Notes: a model not told the origin generated them from the letters alone. A DNA stretch of 64,000 nt from Larkinella arboricola (GCF_003259745.1 NZ_QLMC01000003.1:248001-312000); one strand, 5' to 3'. Numbered from the stretch's first letter, positions 44,556 through 54,949 are shown. Translations and numbers: made by a program.

Positions 44556-44912
44556 TTACGCCACAAATTGCAGCAGTTCAAACCGGTTGCCAAACGGATC
44601 GTGGAAGAAAAACCGTTGCCGCCCGTCGATTTCGGAGGAATAAGTAATTTCAATTCCCCGGCGTTCTAACTCCCGTTTCGCTTCTTCGAGGTTTGTAATT
44701 TCGAAGGCCGGATGCCGTTTGGAGTACGTTCCACCGGCTTCTTCCCGCAGGTGCAGTTCAATATCAGCAATCGAAAACCAGAGCGCCCCGCCGGGATGCT
44801 GACCGGGCACTTCTTTCAACCCCAGCACATCGCTATAAAATGTTCGGGCTTCTTCTTTTTTGCCCTCCGGAATTGGAATGAGTACGTGGTCTAACCGTTT
44901 AAAATGAATCAT
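44556..44912 (-). CDS. VOC (glyoxalase-fold) family protein, 118 aa
   Basis: The ATG at 44912 begins MIHFKRLDHVLIPIPEG, the usual first strand of a VOC half-domain; the longer frame adds 18 unlikely residues. Features are ARTFYSDVLGLKEVPG, a central LWFSIADIELHL strand, a HPAFEI segment with a metal-position His, and the final FHDPFGNRFELLQ with Glu. Single-module VOC proteins form dimers with two metal sites and include glyoxalases, dioxygenases and resistance proteins. Function cannot be specified. Confidence 0.88.
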   Translation of the reverse strand: MIHFKRLDHVLIPIPEGKKEEARTFYSDVLGLKEVPGQHPGGALWFSIADIELHLREEAGGTYSKRHPAFEITNLEEAKRELERRGIEITYSSEIDGRQRFFFHDPFGNRFELLQFVA

Positions 44913-45114
44913 GATAAAAAGCCGGGCAAATACCGTTTGCCAATCGAATACATTCGGCAATATCACACTTTTTAGCCATTTCCCCGCTCTGACCTACCGG
45001 TTAATCAATTGATCTTTAGAATATTGCCGCTCACTCAACACTTTATACCGACGATTTAACAAATCGTTACCTTTTAGCATGAATGGTTTCGAATAACCTT
45101 AAGCGACAGCGATC
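44913..45114. other. Divergent spacer between VOC and cytochrome c genes
   Basis: A 7-3-7 dyad (acgattt-aac-aaatcgt) at 45051-45067 lies 48 bases upstream of the cytochrome gene and is followed by tacctttt, an approximate TAnnTTTG element. It may be a promoter with an operator. Confidence 0.35.
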
Positions 45115-45993
45115 ATGCTAATGAAAATCTTAAAATGGAGTGGTATTATTCTAGGCAGTATCCTACTTCTGCTCATCGTTTTTTATACCGTAGTTTACTT
45201 CCAGACCGAATCACGCGCCAACAAACTATATGACGTAAAGCTGCAATCGCTCACCATTCCGAACGATTCGGCTTCCTACGCCCTGGGTAAACACATTGCC
45301 GGTATTCGGGGCTGCCTGGAATGTCACGGTAATGACCTGAGCGGTAACGTATTTCTGGACGAAAGCACCCCGTTGGGTTTGTTGTACGCGTCGAACCTAA
45401 CCCGCGGAAAAGGCGGTATTTCCTATACCGATCAGGACTGGATTCGGGCGCTGCGGCACGGCTTGGGAAAAGACAATAAGTCATTGTGGTTTATGCCATC
45501 ACCGGAAGTGAGTACGCCACTTTCAAACCAGGACATGGGCGCTTTGATCTACTTCTTGAAAAGCCAGCCACCTGTCGATAAGACGCATCCGGCCAAGGAA
45601 TTGAAACCGTTGGGACGGCTTTTAACCTTTCTGGGTGAATTTCCGCTGTTTCCTGCCGAAGCAATTGACCATGATGCCAAACCGGTTGACCATATACCGG
45701 CAGCCATTGATCCTGTTTACGGAAAGTATTTAGCCGTTACGTGTTCGGGTTGCCACGGTGCAAATTTCAAAGGTGGTCCCGGACACAGCCCCGGCGAACC
45801 CCGGATTGCGGACCTGACCCAGACGGGCAATGTTGGAAAATGGAACTCACATGATTTTATCACCGCTATGCGGACCGGAAAAACGCCCGACGGACGCGTT
45901 CTGAGCGATTTCATGCCCTGGAAATACCTCGCTACCACCTACACCGACGACGAACTTAAGGCGATTCATTTATATCTGCATGACTTGAAGTAG
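45115..45993 (+). CDS. Membrane-anchored dihaem cytochrome c, 292 aa
   Basis: One N-terminal membrane helix (about residues 8-28, SGIILGSILLLLIVFYTVVY) anchors two class I cytochrome c modules. The first haem site is C67-LEC-H71, the second C210-SGC-H214. Candidate axial Met residues are in WFMPSPEVS and FMPWKYL. The arrangement resembles diheme cytochromes that accept electrons from periplasmic dehydrogenases. The start could also be the ATG at 45121. The last 38 bases overlap the end of the convergent desaturase gene. Confidence 0.9.
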   Translation: MLMKILKWSGIILGSILLLLIVFYTVVYFQTESRANKLYDVKLQSLTIPNDSASYALGKHIAGIRGCLECHGNDLSGNVFLDESTPLGLLYASNLTRGKGGISYTDQDWIRALRHGLGKDNKSLWFMPSPEVSTPLSNQDMGALIYFLKSQPPVDKTHPAKELKPLGRLLTFLGEFPLFPAEAIDHDAKPVDHIPAAIDPVYGKYLAVTCSGCHGANFKGGPGHSPGEPRIADLTQTGNVGKWNSHDFITAMRTGKTPDGRVLSDFMPWKYLATTYTDDELKAIHLYLHDLK

Positions 45994-46840
45994 TCGTTTC
46001 CGGACTGCCCATCGGTGGCCGATACGGCTGAAACGGTATGTTAAGCAGATTGCCGATGCGCGAATGCTCGTGCCTTTCCAGGTGCGTATCGACCCCGTAG
46101 CGCAGGTCTTTGCTTGCCATCTCCGCGTACGTTCCGAACAGCCGGTCCCAGAACGGAAAAATGTTGCCGTAGTTGGTATTGGTCTGCGGCAGGACGTAAT
46201 GGTGATGAACGTGGTGCATGTTGGGTGTCACAAAAAACCAGTTCAGCGGCCGGTCGATCCAGCGCGGCAGATGAATATTGGCGTGGTTAAACTGCGACAG
46301 CAGAACCGACAGCGCCTGATACAGCATAACAACTCCGATGGGCGTTCCGGCGATAAGCACCGCCAGCGTCGTGAAAATAAACCGGAAAACGCTTTCGCCG
46401 GGGTGGTGGCGGTTGGCGGTGGTGGTATCTACGTACGTGTCGGTATGATGGATGAGATGAAACCGCCACATCCATTTAACGTGGTGTTGCAGCCAGTGAA
46501 TAGACCACGCCCCGATCAAATCCAGCAACAGCAGTCCCACAACGATCTGCGCCCAGAGCGGCAGGCTCAGCCATTGCAGAACACCAATCTGATGCGCGAC
46601 AACAAAATCACTGGTTTTGAGCAGAATAAAAGCCAGCACAAAATTGACGGCAACGGTAGTCAGCGTAAAAAACAGGTTGATGCCCGCGTGTCCGGCTTTC
46701 CGGTAATGGGCATCGGCCTTTCCGAATTGAAAAAGCGGAACGGCGCTTTCCACCAGCCAGAAAAAAGTAATACCGCCCACCAGAATCAGGCTGCGGTGCG
46801 ACGACGGAATCGTTTCGAAATACTGAATCAACCGTTCCAT
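45956..46840 (-). CDS. Sterol desaturase / fatty acid hydroxylase family protein, 294 aa
   Basis: An integral-membrane di-iron oxygenase with HWLQHH, HLIHHTDTYVD and HHVHHHY histidine boxes and about four membrane helices. It is the second of three such genes in the window and is distinct in sequence from 21681-22625. Family members hydroxylate or desaturate lipid-like substrates; the specific one is unknown. Its 3' end overlaps the convergent cytochrome c gene by 38 bases, so both frames are used there. Confidence 0.9.
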   Translation of the reverse strand: MERLIQYFETIPSSHRSLILVGGITFFWLVESAVPLFQFGKADAHYRKAGHAGINLFFTLTTVAVNFVLAFILLKTSDFVVAHQIGVLQWLSLPLWAQIVVGLLLLDLIGAWSIHWLQHHVKWMWRFHLIHHTDTYVDTTTANRHHPGESVFRFIFTTLAVLIAGTPIGVVMLYQALSVLLSQFNHANIHLPRWIDRPLNWFFVTPNMHHVHHHYVLPQTNTNYGNIFPFWDRLFGTYAEMASKDLRYGVDTHLERHEHSRIGNLLNIPFQPYRPPMGSPETTTSSHADINESP

Positions 46841-46945
46841 AAGCCGTTTTTGCCTTTTGTATTCGATCTTCTCTTTGAAAATTACTAAATATTCTACCCA
46901 AAGCCAATCACGCAGCGTAGTTGATCGGGAAACCGAGCCCTAAAA

Positions 46946-46953
46946 TAGATTTG
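46946..46953 (+). promoter_or_regulatory. TAnnTTTG promoter element upstream of nagB-like gene
   Basis: tagatttg at 46946-46953 matches TAnnTTTG exactly, with a TTG at 46921-46923 22 bases upstream. It lies about 60 bases before the gene start at 47016. Confidence 0.5.
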
Positions 46954-47015
46954 GCTTTTTTTGCGGACTTGTCCACGGCTTCCCCGTATTTTAGCGTCCA
47001 AACGAAACCCTGACC

Positions 47016-47741
47016 ATGAACTTCCAGATTTTTCCTGACTACGAAACCCTTTCCCGTCATACCGCCCAGCGCATCGCCGACCTCTTAAACCGTAAACCCG
47101 ATGCCCTGATTTGTGCGGCATCCGGCGATACGCCCGTTGGTACTTACCGGGCGCTGGTGCAATTGGTAAAAGAAGGCCAGACCCGCATAGACCGCTGTAC
47201 GTTTGTGGGGTTGGACGAGTGGGTGGGTTTGGGACCGGAAAGTGAAGGAAGCTGCTCGAATTACCTCCAGCGCGAGCTTTTCGGTCCGCTGAACATCGGG
47301 CCGGAGCAATACCGGATGTTCGACGCCAAAGCCGCCGATCTGGAAGCCGAATGTGAACTGATGAACCAGTTTGTGGATGAGCGGGGCGGTTTTGATCTGA
47401 TTCTGGTGGGTGTTGGCTTAAACGGTCATATTGCCCTGAACGAACCCGGAACGCCGTTTACCCTGAAAGCTCACGTTTCCGAACTGGCCGAAACCACCAT
47501 TACCGTCGGGCAAAAGTATTTCAACGAGCCAACGCCCCTGACACTGGGCCTGACCACCGGCCTGCAACAGCTGATGGACGCCCGCGAAGCCATTCTGATT
47601 GCCAGCGGTAGCAAGAAGGCCCCGGTGATCAAAACCGCCCTGAAAGGCCCCGTCACCGAAGAATTTCCGGCCAGCATCATGCAAACGCATCCCAACGGAT
47701 TCGTCTGGGTGGATCAGGCTGCCGCCGGGGACCTTGCCTAA
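47016..47741 (+). CDS. Second glucosamine-6-phosphate deaminase-like protein, 241 aa
   Basis: A stand-alone member of the NagB / 6-phosphogluconolactonase superfamily. It has ALICAASGDTPVGTYRAL phosphate loop, FVGLDEWVGLG and GVGLNGHIALNEPG with the His and Glu used for ring opening, plus a C-terminal TNPHAF-like segment (MQTHPNGFVWVDQAAA). The HIALNEP pattern favours an aldose/ketose deaminase-isomerase over 6-phosphogluconolactonase. It may act on an amino sugar other than GlcN6P, given the separate fused NagB at 38212. The stop overlaps by four bases the end of the convergent gene. Confidence 0.85.
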   Translation: MNFQIFPDYETLSRHTAQRIADLLNRKPDALICAASGDTPVGTYRALVQLVKEGQTRIDRCTFVGLDEWVGLGPESEGSCSNYLQRELFGPLNIGPEQYRMFDAKAADLEAECELMNQFVDERGGFDLILVGVGLNGHIALNEPGTPFTLKAHVSELAETTITVGQKYFNEPTPLTLGLTTGLQQLMDAREAILIASGSKKAPVIKTALKGPVTEEFPASIMQTHPNGFVWVDQAAAGDLA

Positions 47742-49666
47742 TTCGCTTCCACGGTTACGAGCGCCTTACCCGTGGGGGTTCCCGCTCCGCAGGAGCTGCT
47801 TAAAGACGTAATCGTGTACTCCGTCGAACTCGTCGGCGCAACCGTCAGCACGTAGGGGTTCAGAAACGTGCCATTTACTTTGGTGCCGTCGGACATAACG
47901 AACGACCAGGGAGGCAGCCCGTTTTTGAACGCAACCCGCACTTTGGAGGTCTGGCCGGGCCGGATGGTGCCTTCTCCCGCAACAATGGCCTGGCTCACAT
48001 TCGGGGCCAGTACCTTGATGGTGGTTTCAGAACCTGCCACCGCCGGGCTCGTCGACGTTACCCGCAGCCGCACGGTATTGAGCGTATCTTTCAGGTAAGC
48101 CGGGTTGATTACGGCTTTGAGTACCCCCTCTTTGTAGGTCGTCGCCAGGCTGACAAACCGGCCACTTGTGTCGGCCACCTGCACAACGTATTTGTTATTG
48201 GCATAAAACCGTCCGCCGGTTGTGAACGGCACCGTAATTTCGGAACCGTGGCAGATCGTCCGGGCCGAGAGGTTACCGGTTGTGATGGTCGAGGGCGGAA
48301 TATTGACCTTCACAAACGCCCGACCGCTGTATTCGCCCACCCCACAGGCGCCACCCGCCGAAGTAATGGCGTAAGGCGTCGGGTTGTTGGGCGTCACCCG
48401 AATGGTGTGCGGACTTTTCACAATGTTGTTTTCGTAGGTACCGTCCGACAGCAGAACGAACCACGGTCCTCCCCCACCGAAATCAACGGTCAGTTCGGCG
48501 GTTTTACCTTCGTCGATGCGGACCGTATCGTTGCGCAGTACGGCAACCGCCTGAGCAGCTACGGCCAGATTTTCGGCGTTACTCGTGATGGAAGGCAGGG
48601 TGGATGCAACACGAATTTTGTAAGCGCCTTTGGGTGAAATACCGTATGGCAATCGCGCCACCAGCGGGCTGGCCGTTCCGGAATTGGAAATGGTGGTCCA
48701 GTTGTTGGTCGAGTCGGCCAGTTGAACCACAAAACCGTTGCCGGCCTGGTATTTACCCGTAGCCGTAAACGCCACCTGGAACGGTGTTCCGGTACAAACC
48801 CGATAGCCGCCGTTCGGGGCTTTAAGGGCAATCTCCGGGTTCGGATTTTCATTGACATTGACGATAATTTCGCCCGAAACCGTTCCGCTTCCGCAGGGGC
48901 CGCTCACGTTCACCACTTTGTACGTGGTGGGTTTGTCGGGCATTACCGTCACTTCGTACGGCGTCGTCATTGTGTTCTGCACTTTCGTTCCGTCCGACAG
49001 CCTGAACGACCACGGCCCGTGACCACTCAGGGCAACGCGAAAGGTGGCCGGCTGGCCCGGCATGACGGTAACGGCATTGCTGCCGTCGGGCAGTTCAATC
49101 CGGGCGGTGGGTGCGGGCAAAACGCGCAGGGGTTGCGGGGTTCCGTTCACCGCCGGATTGGTAGAAGCCACCCGCAGACTGTAGCGGCTTCCGGATGCGG
49201 TATTGACCGGAATAACGCCCGTAAGCGTTCCGTTTCCAAACGGCCCGGCTTTGGCGGGTTCGCCCAGGTTGGTGACTTTGCCAGCCGCATCGACCAGTTG
49301 CAAAACAAACTGATTATCCGGCGAAAACCGTCCGCCCGACGAGCTATAGGGCACCGATACCGGTGATCCGGCGCAGACGGCCAGCCCGTTCAGGTCGCCC
49401 GTTACAACTTCCGGCAAAGCCACTTTATGGCTGTCGGCCTGGGCGCGCAGGGCCGCCGAATCGACCCGAAAAGTAGTATCGCGCTGAAACATCGCCTTAT
49501 AGGCGCTGTCTCTCAGGTATTTTTCGATCAGTGTATCTTTCCGGATTTCAATCAGCGTATCCAGCCTGAAGCCCGACCGGGCGGTTCGCGGGCCAACACC
49601 CGGCGCTCCCAGACTGACGATACCCACAATCCCTAAAATGACACCTAATACCGTAAACTTATTCAT
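47738..49666 (-). CDS. Secreted protein with three tandem two-domain beta-sandwich repeats, 642 aa
   Basis: I do not recognise a named family. After a signal or membrane segment (VLGVILGIVGIVSLGAPG) and a charged linker (about residues 35-85), the sequence repeats with a period of about 190 residues, starting near 86, 277 and 460. Each unit has a first part with ...VPYSSSGGRFS.../VVQLAD-type strands and a second part ending in GPWSFRLSDGTK-like (or GPWFVLLSDGT, LPPWSFVMSDGT) motifs, followed by a Cys-Gly segment. These are probably Ig-like modules. No type IX sorting domain is seen at the C-terminus. Probably a surface or periplasmic structural protein. Confidence 0.75.
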   Translation of the reverse strand: MNKFTVLGVILGIVGIVSLGAPGVGPRTARSGFRLDTLIEIRKDTLIEKYLRDSAYKAMFQRDTTFRVDSAALRAQADSHKVALPEVVTGDLNGLAVCAGSPVSVPYSSSGGRFSPDNQFVLQLVDAAGKVTNLGEPAKAGPFGNGTLTGVIPVNTASGSRYSLRVASTNPAVNGTPQPLRVLPAPTARIELPDGSNAVTVMPGQPATFRVALSGHGPWSFRLSDGTKVQNTMTTPYEVTVMPDKPTTYKVVNVSGPCGSGTVSGEIIVNVNENPNPEIALKAPNGGYRVCTGTPFQVAFTATGKYQAGNGFVVQLADSTNNWTTISNSGTASPLVARLPYGISPKGAYKIRVASTLPSITSNAENLAVAAQAVAVLRNDTVRIDEGKTAELTVDFGGGGPWFVLLSDGTYENNIVKSPHTIRVTPNNPTPYAITSAGGACGVGEYSGRAFVKVNIPPSTITTGNLSARTICHGSEITVPFTTGGRFYANNKYVVQVADTSGRFVSLATTYKEGVLKAVINPAYLKDTLNTVRLRVTSTSPAVAGSETTIKVLAPNVSQAIVAGEGTIRPGQTSKVRVAFKNGLPPWSFVMSDGTKVNGTFLNPYVLTVAPTSSTEYTITSLSSSCGAGTPTGKALVTVEAN

Positions 49667-49804
49667 GCAACCGCGGTTTCAATTTCAAAACGTAATGTTC
49701 TTTCCACTGGAGTTAACGAACTTTGCGCTAACGATTTTTACCTACAAAGATCGTTAACAATAACGGAAAGTTAGTAGACCCTAGTACAAAGTTAATAAGC
49801 CCGC

Positions 49805-50863
49805 ATGAACGAGGAATTGATCCAGCTTCAGGTATCCGAAATAATTCCGGAAACAAACGATACGAAAACGCTTATGCTGCATCCGACCGACGGACGAACG
49901 GTTCCGTACCGGGCGGGGCAGTTCCTGACGCTGTTGTTTCATCACCTCGGCCACGAAGTCCGCCGATCGTATTCGCTGAGTTCGACGCCGGGTACGGAAC
50001 CGTTGAGTCTGACCATCAAACGGGTCGAAAACGGCGAAATTTCCCGCTACCTGCTCGATCACCTCAAGGTGGGCGATACGCTGACCAGTTTACCGCCCGC
50101 CGGACGGTTTACGCTGGAAACCGCCCCCGATGAGCAAAGGGATATTGTTCTGATCGGTGCCGGAAGCGGTATTGCTCCCCTGTACGGTATTCTGAAACAG
50201 GCATTACGCGATGAGCCGAAGAGCCACGTTACCCTGCTTTATTGCAATACCAGCGAAGAAAATATTATTTTTTACCGGCAACTGGAAGCCTTACAGAAAC
50301 AGCATCCGGAACGGTTTCAATTGATTCATCTGCTCAGCCAGCCCTCGGACGACTGGCGGAAGGCCGGTAACATCCGGCGGGGACGATTGAACAACTGGCT
50401 GCTCGAAAACATGCTTCCCGAGTTGCTGCGGTTTGAGCGTTCGAAAGCGCAATGGTACGTGTGTGGGCCGTTTGCTTTTATGCGGATGGTGCAGGTCACG
50501 CTCGTCTATGCCGGCATCCGGCTTGATGCAATCAAGAAAGAAAACTTTGTGATTGAACCCGTTACCCGGACGCCACCGCCCGAACTTGCCAGAGACCACC
50601 GCATGCTGCTGCGGTTTCGCGGTACGGAATACGACATTGATGTTCCGGCTTACAAATCGATTTTACAGGCGGCTCTGGACCACGGCATCCCGTTGCCCTA
50701 CAGTTGCAAGGGCGGACGGTGTTCGAGTTGCGCGGGTCGAATACGGGCGGGCGATGTGCACATGACGATCAACGACGTGCTGACGGAGCGGGATATACAA
50801 AACGGCTGGATACTCACCTGCACGGGGTATCCGGCTTCGGAAGGATTGATTCTGGATGTCTAG
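49805..50863 (+). CDS. PaaE-like 2Fe-2S ferredoxin-NAD(P)H reductase, 352 aa
   Basis: The order is FAD-binding barrel (RRSYSLSS motif binding the flavin), NAD(P)-binding domain (LIGAGSGIAPLYGIL and YVCGPFAFM), and a C-terminal plant-type ferredoxin domain with the cluster ligands CKGGRCSSC and a later Cys in ILTCTG. This matches reductases that feed electrons to oxygenases, such as PaaE of the phenylacetyl-CoA epoxidase. No paa oxygenase genes are present here, so its partner may be one of the di-iron desaturases in the genome. The gene stands alone. Confidence 0.92.
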   Translation: MNEELIQLQVSEIIPETNDTKTLMLHPTDGRTVPYRAGQFLTLLFHHLGHEVRRSYSLSSTPGTEPLSLTIKRVENGEISRYLLDHLKVGDTLTSLPPAGRFTLETAPDEQRDIVLIGAGSGIAPLYGILKQALRDEPKSHVTLLYCNTSEENIIFYRQLEALQKQHPERFQLIHLLSQPSDDWRKAGNIRRGRLNNWLLENMLPELLRFERSKAQWYVCGPFAFMRMVQVTLVYAGIRLDAIKKENFVIEPVTRTPPPELARDHRMLLRFRGTEYDIDVPAYKSILQAALDHGIPLPYSCKGGRCSSCAGRIRAGDVHMTINDVLTERDIQNGWILTCTGYPASEGLILDV

Positions 50864-50969
50864 TTGTCTGCTGCTCTGGGCCACCCGAACGGCGGTTTGT
50901 TTTAGTTTGGCCTGCCCGAAACTTCATCACTTTTTTTTCTGTTAGAGTTTAGAATAAGGCTTTCACAAC

Positions 50970-53894
50970 GTGACAGAAAACAACACCGCCCGCAACACCG
51001 GGCTTACCGACATTGAACTGACGGGCTACGAGCAGATTGAGGTACTGGGTGCCCGTGAACACAACCTGAAAAATATTGACGTTACCATTCCCCGCAATAA
51101 ACTGGTGGTGGTAACGGGAATTAGCGGCAGCGGTAAATCATCGCTGGCGTTCGATACGATTTATGCCGAAGGACAACGCCGGTACATGGAAAGTTTTTCG
51201 GCCTACGCCCGCTCGTTCATCGGTAACATGGAACGGCCCGACGTGGATAAGATCAACGGCCTGAGCCCGGTTATTTCCATCGAGCAGAAAACCACGTCTA
51301 AAAACCCCCGTTCGACCGTCGGCACCACCACGGAGATTTACGACTTCCTGCGGCTTTTGTACGCCCGCGCCGGTGAAGCGTTTTCGTACGTAACGGGCCG
51401 GAAAATGGAGCGCCAGTCGCAGGACCAGATCATTGATACCATTCTGGCGCACTACGCCAACAAAAAACTGACCCTGCTGGCACCGATTGTGAAAGGCCGG
51501 AAAGGGCATTACCGCGAATTGTTCGTGCAGATTGCCAAACTGGGCTACACCAAAGTGCGCGTTGATGGTGAGGTTCAGGACATTGTGCCGAAGATGCAGC
51601 TCGACCGGTACAAAGTCCACGACATCGAAATTGTCATCGACCGGATTGTTCCCAAAGTGGAAGCCGGCGACTCGCAGTCCCGGTATCGTTTAAGTCAATC
51701 GGTCCAGACGGCGTTGAAACAGGGCAAGGGCGCCATGCAGATTCTGGATGAGAAAAACCAGTTGATGTACTTTTCCCAAAACCTGATGGACCCCGAATCG
51801 GGCATCAGCTATGACGAACCATCGCCCAACACGTTTTCATTCAACTCACCTTACGGTTCCTGCCCGGTTTGTAACGGTCTGGGCGTGATTGAAGAAATTA
51901 CGGAAGAGTCGGTTATCCCGGACAAATCATTGAGCATCAGCCGGGGGGCGATTGCTCCGCTGGGCGAATACCGTGAACTCTGGTTTTTCCGAGAAATTGA
52001 AGTTATCCTAAAAAAATACAAATTAAGCCTGACGACGCCGGTTGAAAAATATCCGCCGGAATTGCTGCACGCCCTGCTCTACGGAACAGAGGAAGATGCC
52101 ACGATGCCGTCGAAGAAATTTCCGGGTCAGACCGACGATCGGCAGGACACTTATAACTTTAAATTTGAGGGCGTCATTACGTTCCTGAAACGTCAGCAGG
52201 AAACGGCGGACGTGGGCGGACGCTCCGACAAAATTCAGGAGTGGCTCAAGGACTTCACGGTCATTAAAGCCTGCCCCGAATGCAACGGCGCCCGACTGAA
52301 AAAAGAGTCGCTTTACTTCCGGATCGACAACAAAAACATCTCGGAACTGGCCCGGATGGACATCACCGAACTAGCCGCCTGGATGACCGATCTGGAAAGC
52401 CGTCTGTCGGATCGTCAGAACGTAATTGCCAAGGAAATTTTAAAAGAAATCCGTAAGCGGATCGGCTTTCTGCTGGACATTGGCCTGGATTACCTGATGC
52501 TCGACCGGCCTTTGCGGACGCTTTCGGGCGGGGAGGCCCAACGCATCCGGCTGGCTACACAAATTGGCACACAACTCGTTGGCGTTCTGTACATCATGGA
52601 TGAACCGAGCATCGGTCTGCACCAGCGCGACAACGTGAAGCTGATCGATTCGCTGAAGAACCTGCGCGATCTGGGCAATACCGTTCTGGTGGTTGAACAC
52701 GACAAAGACATGATGCTGGAGTCGGACTTTATTCTGGACATTGGTCCGGGAGCCGGTCGGCACGGTGGGCAGGTGGTTGGGGCCGGAACCCCCGAGCAGT
52801 TTCTGAAAAACGGTAGTACGACGGCGGCTTACCTGAGCGGTCGGCGGGCCATTGAGGTACCGAAAGAGCGCCGGAAAGGCAACGGCAATCAGTTGGTTAT
52901 CAAAGGTGCAGCCGGTAACAACCTCAAGAATGTAACGCTGAAGTTACCGCTTGGAGAGATGATTTGCATTACCGGGGTGTCGGGCAGTGGCAAGTCGTCA
53001 CTGATTCACGAAACGCTGTTTCCCATTCTGAACAAACATTTTTACCGATCGAAGCGGGAAGCCCTGCCGTTTAAATCGGTGGAGGGGCTTGAGCATCTGG
53101 ATAAAGTGATCGAGGTGGATCAGTCGCCGATTGGCCGGACGCCCCGTTCAAACCCGGCAACTTATACCGGGATGTTCTCCGATATCCGTACCCTTTTTGC
53201 GGAACTGCCCGAAGCCAAAATCCGGGGCTACAAACCGGGGCGGTTTTCGTTCAACGTCAAAGGGGGCCGCTGCGAAGAGTGCGAAGGCGCGGGGATGAAG
53301 AAAATCGAAATGGAGTTTTTGCCGGACGTACACGTCATGTGCGAAACCTGCAAGGGCAAACGCTTCAACCGCGAAACGCTGGAAGTTCGTTTCAAAGGCA
53401 AATCCATCGCCGATGTGCTGGATATGACCGTTGAACAGGCGCTGGAGTTTTTCACCAGTCAGCCCAAGATTCTGCGGAAAGTCCAGACGCTGAACGATGT
53501 GGGGCTGGGGTATATTACGCTTGGTCAACACGCGACCACACTCTCGGGCGGAGAAGCACAGCGGGTGAAACTGGCGGAAGAACTCTCGAAGAAAGATACC
53601 GGCAAAACCCTGTACATCCTCGACGAACCCACCACCGGCCTGCATTTTCAGGACATTTCGCATCTGCTCGATGTACTGAATAAACTCGCCAACAAAGGCA
53701 ATACGGTATTAATCATTGAACATAACCTAGATGTAATCAAGGTTTCGGATCACGTGATTGATCTGGGTCCGGAAGGCGGTAACAAAGGTGGGCTGATCAT
53801 CGCGGAAGGGACGCCGGAGAAGGTAGCAAAAGCCAAAGGAAGCTATACGGGTAAATTCCTGGCGATGGAATTGGCCGCAGACGGAAACCGTTAA
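50970..53894 (+). CDS. uvrA: Excinuclease ABC subunit A
   Basis: UvrA recognises bulky DNA lesions in nucleotide excision repair. The start is a GTG at 50970. Two ABC cassettes are visible: Walker A with Lys56 ([14 protein letters not shown]) and a second with Lys675 ([14 protein letters not shown]), signatures [12 protein letters not shown] and [12 protein letters not shown], and zinc-binding Cys pairs ([34 protein letters not shown]). Length of 974 residues is normal. Ends 32 bases before a bidirectional terminator. Confidence 0.98.
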   Translation: MTENNTARNTGLTDIELTGYEQIEVLGAREHNLKNIDVTIPRNKLVVVTGISGSGKSSLAFDTIYAEGQRRYMESFSAYARSFIGNMERPDVDKINGLSPVISIEQKTTSKNPRSTVGTTTEIYDFLRLLYARAGEAFSYVTGRKMERQSQDQIIDTILAHYANKKLTLLAPIVKGRKGHYRELFVQIAKLGYTKVRVDGEVQDIVPKMQLDRYKVHDIEIVIDRIVPKVEAGDSQSRYRLSQSVQTALKQGKGAMQILDEKNQLMYFSQNLMDPESGISYDEPSPNTFSFNSPYGSCPVCNGLGVIEEITEESVIPDKSLSISRGAIAPLGEYRELWFFREIEVILKKYKLSLTTPVEKYPPELLHALLYGTEEDATMPSKKFPGQTDDRQDTYNFKFEGVITFLKRQQETADVGGRSDKIQEWLKDFTVIKACPECNGARLKKESLYFRIDNKNISELARMDITELAAWMTDLESRLSDRQNVIAKEILKEIRKRIGFLLDIGLDYLMLDRPLRTLSGGEAQRIRLATQIGTQLVGVLYIMDEPSIGLHQRDNVKLIDSLKNLRDLGNTVLVVEHDKDMMLESDFILDIGPGAGRHGGQVVGAGTPEQFLKNGSTTAAYLSGRRAIEVPKERRKGNGNQLVIKGAAGNNLKNVTLKLPLGEMICITGVSGSGKSSLIHETLFPILNKHFYRSKREALPFKSVEGLEHLDKVIEVDQSPIGRTPRSNPATYTGMFSDIRTLFAELPEAKIRGYKPGRFSFNVKGGRCEECEGAGMKKIEMEFLPDVHVMCETCKGKRFNRETLEVRFKGKSIADVLDMTVEQALEFFTSQPKILRKVQTLNDVGLGYITLGQHATTLSGGEAQRVKLAEELSKKDTGKTLYILDEPTTGLHFQDISHLLDVLNKLANKGNTVLIIEHNLDVIKVSDHVIDLGPEGGNKGGLIIAEGTPEKVAKAKGSYTGKFLAMELAADGNR

Positions 53895-53925
53895 AACGCG
53901 CTTCCGGTGGTTATAAGCGAAAAAT

Positions 53926-53955
53926 AAAGCCCCACGGTTAAATCGTGGGGCTTTT
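53926..53955. terminator. Bidirectional terminator between uvrA and desaturase
   Basis: aaagccccacg (53926-53936) and cgtggggcttt (53944-53954) form an 11-bp stem with a 7-base loop. T-rich sequence lies on both outer sides, so it can end transcripts from both convergent genes. Confidence 0.85.
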
Positions 53956-53968
53956 CATTGATACCGTC

Positions 53969-54949
53969 CTATTTAGTCACTTCCGACGGTACGGATCGAA
54001 AATTTTTAACTTCTGTTATCGGCTGCAAGCCCGGCGGTTTTTGGGTAAACCGTTGTTTCGGGACGGATTCATCGATTCCCAACTGCTGGCGCATTTCGTC
54101 CGCCGTTTGGCTCCGGCCATCGTGACTCCAGCCCGGAGGAGCCAGAAGATATTTCATTTTCTGGGTAAACGGTCCGGGGATACGTAGGTCATCCACCAGT
54201 TTTTTCCATTCGTGAAAAACCAGATTAGCGGGCGATTGATCGGTGATGTTGGTCGTCAGGCCGTAGCGGACGGGGTCCTGGGGTACTTCTTCGGCAAAGG
54301 TTCCAAACAGCCGGTCCCAGATGATGAGCGTCATGCCCATATTCCGGTCGAGGTAGCGGACGTTGGAAGCGTGATGAACACGGTGGTGCGAAGGCGTTAC
54401 CAGAAACCATTCCAGAAATCCGAGCTTACCAACGTATTGGGTATGAACAATAATACCGTAAATCTGAGTGGCTGAATACATAAACACAATGTCTTCGGCC
54501 CGAAAGCCCAGCCACGCCAGCGGCAGAAAATAAACAAACCGATAGAGCGGTTGCAGCACGGACGACCGGAAGCCAACCGTCAGGTTAAATTCTTCCGAGG
54601 AGTGATGGGTGACGTGAACGGCCCAGAAAAGCCGACAGAAATGGTCGATCCGGTGTAGCCAGTAGAAAGCGAAATCTTCCAGAATCAGCAGGATAGGCCA
54701 ATATAGCCAGGGGTTCGTGATTTCTGTCACCCGGTGTTGATAAACCCATACCAGCACGCCCACATAAAAGCCCCGAACCAGCAGATCGAGACTCATGTTG
54801 AGCACGGTCAGGTAGCAATTTTGCAGGATTCCTTTAACCGAATAATACGTTTTATGCTGAAGATAGCTGAACAGGATTTCAACTCCGATCACAAGGGCAT
54901 ACAACGGTGTTGAAATCAACAACAGCAGTGATTCCCGGTACTCAACCAT
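53969..54949 (-). CDS. Sterol desaturase / fatty acid hydroxylase family protein, 326 aa
   Basis: The third such protein in the window. Histidine boxes are visible in FYWLHRIDHF, VTHHSSEEFN and SHHRVHHASN, flanked by hydrophobic helices starting at the N-terminus. The C-terminal 60 residues are a soluble extension with a KMKYLLAPPGWSHDG segment, similar to alkylglycerol-monooxygenase-type bacterial members. Substrate unknown. Confidence 0.9.
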   Translation of the reverse strand: MVEYRESLLLLISTPLYALVIGVEILFSYLQHKTYYSVKGILQNCYLTVLNMSLDLLVRGFYVGVLVWVYQHRVTEITNPWLYWPILLILEDFAFYWLHRIDHFCRLFWAVHVTHHSSEEFNLTVGFRSSVLQPLYRFVYFLPLAWLGFRAEDIVFMYSATQIYGIIVHTQYVGKLGFLEWFLVTPSHHRVHHASNVRYLDRNMGMTLIIWDRLFGTFAEEVPQDPVRYGLTTNITDQSPANLVFHEWKKLVDDLRIPGPFTQKMKYLLAPPGWSHDGRSQTADEMRQQLGIDESVPKQRFTQKPPGLQPITEVKNFRSVPSEVTK

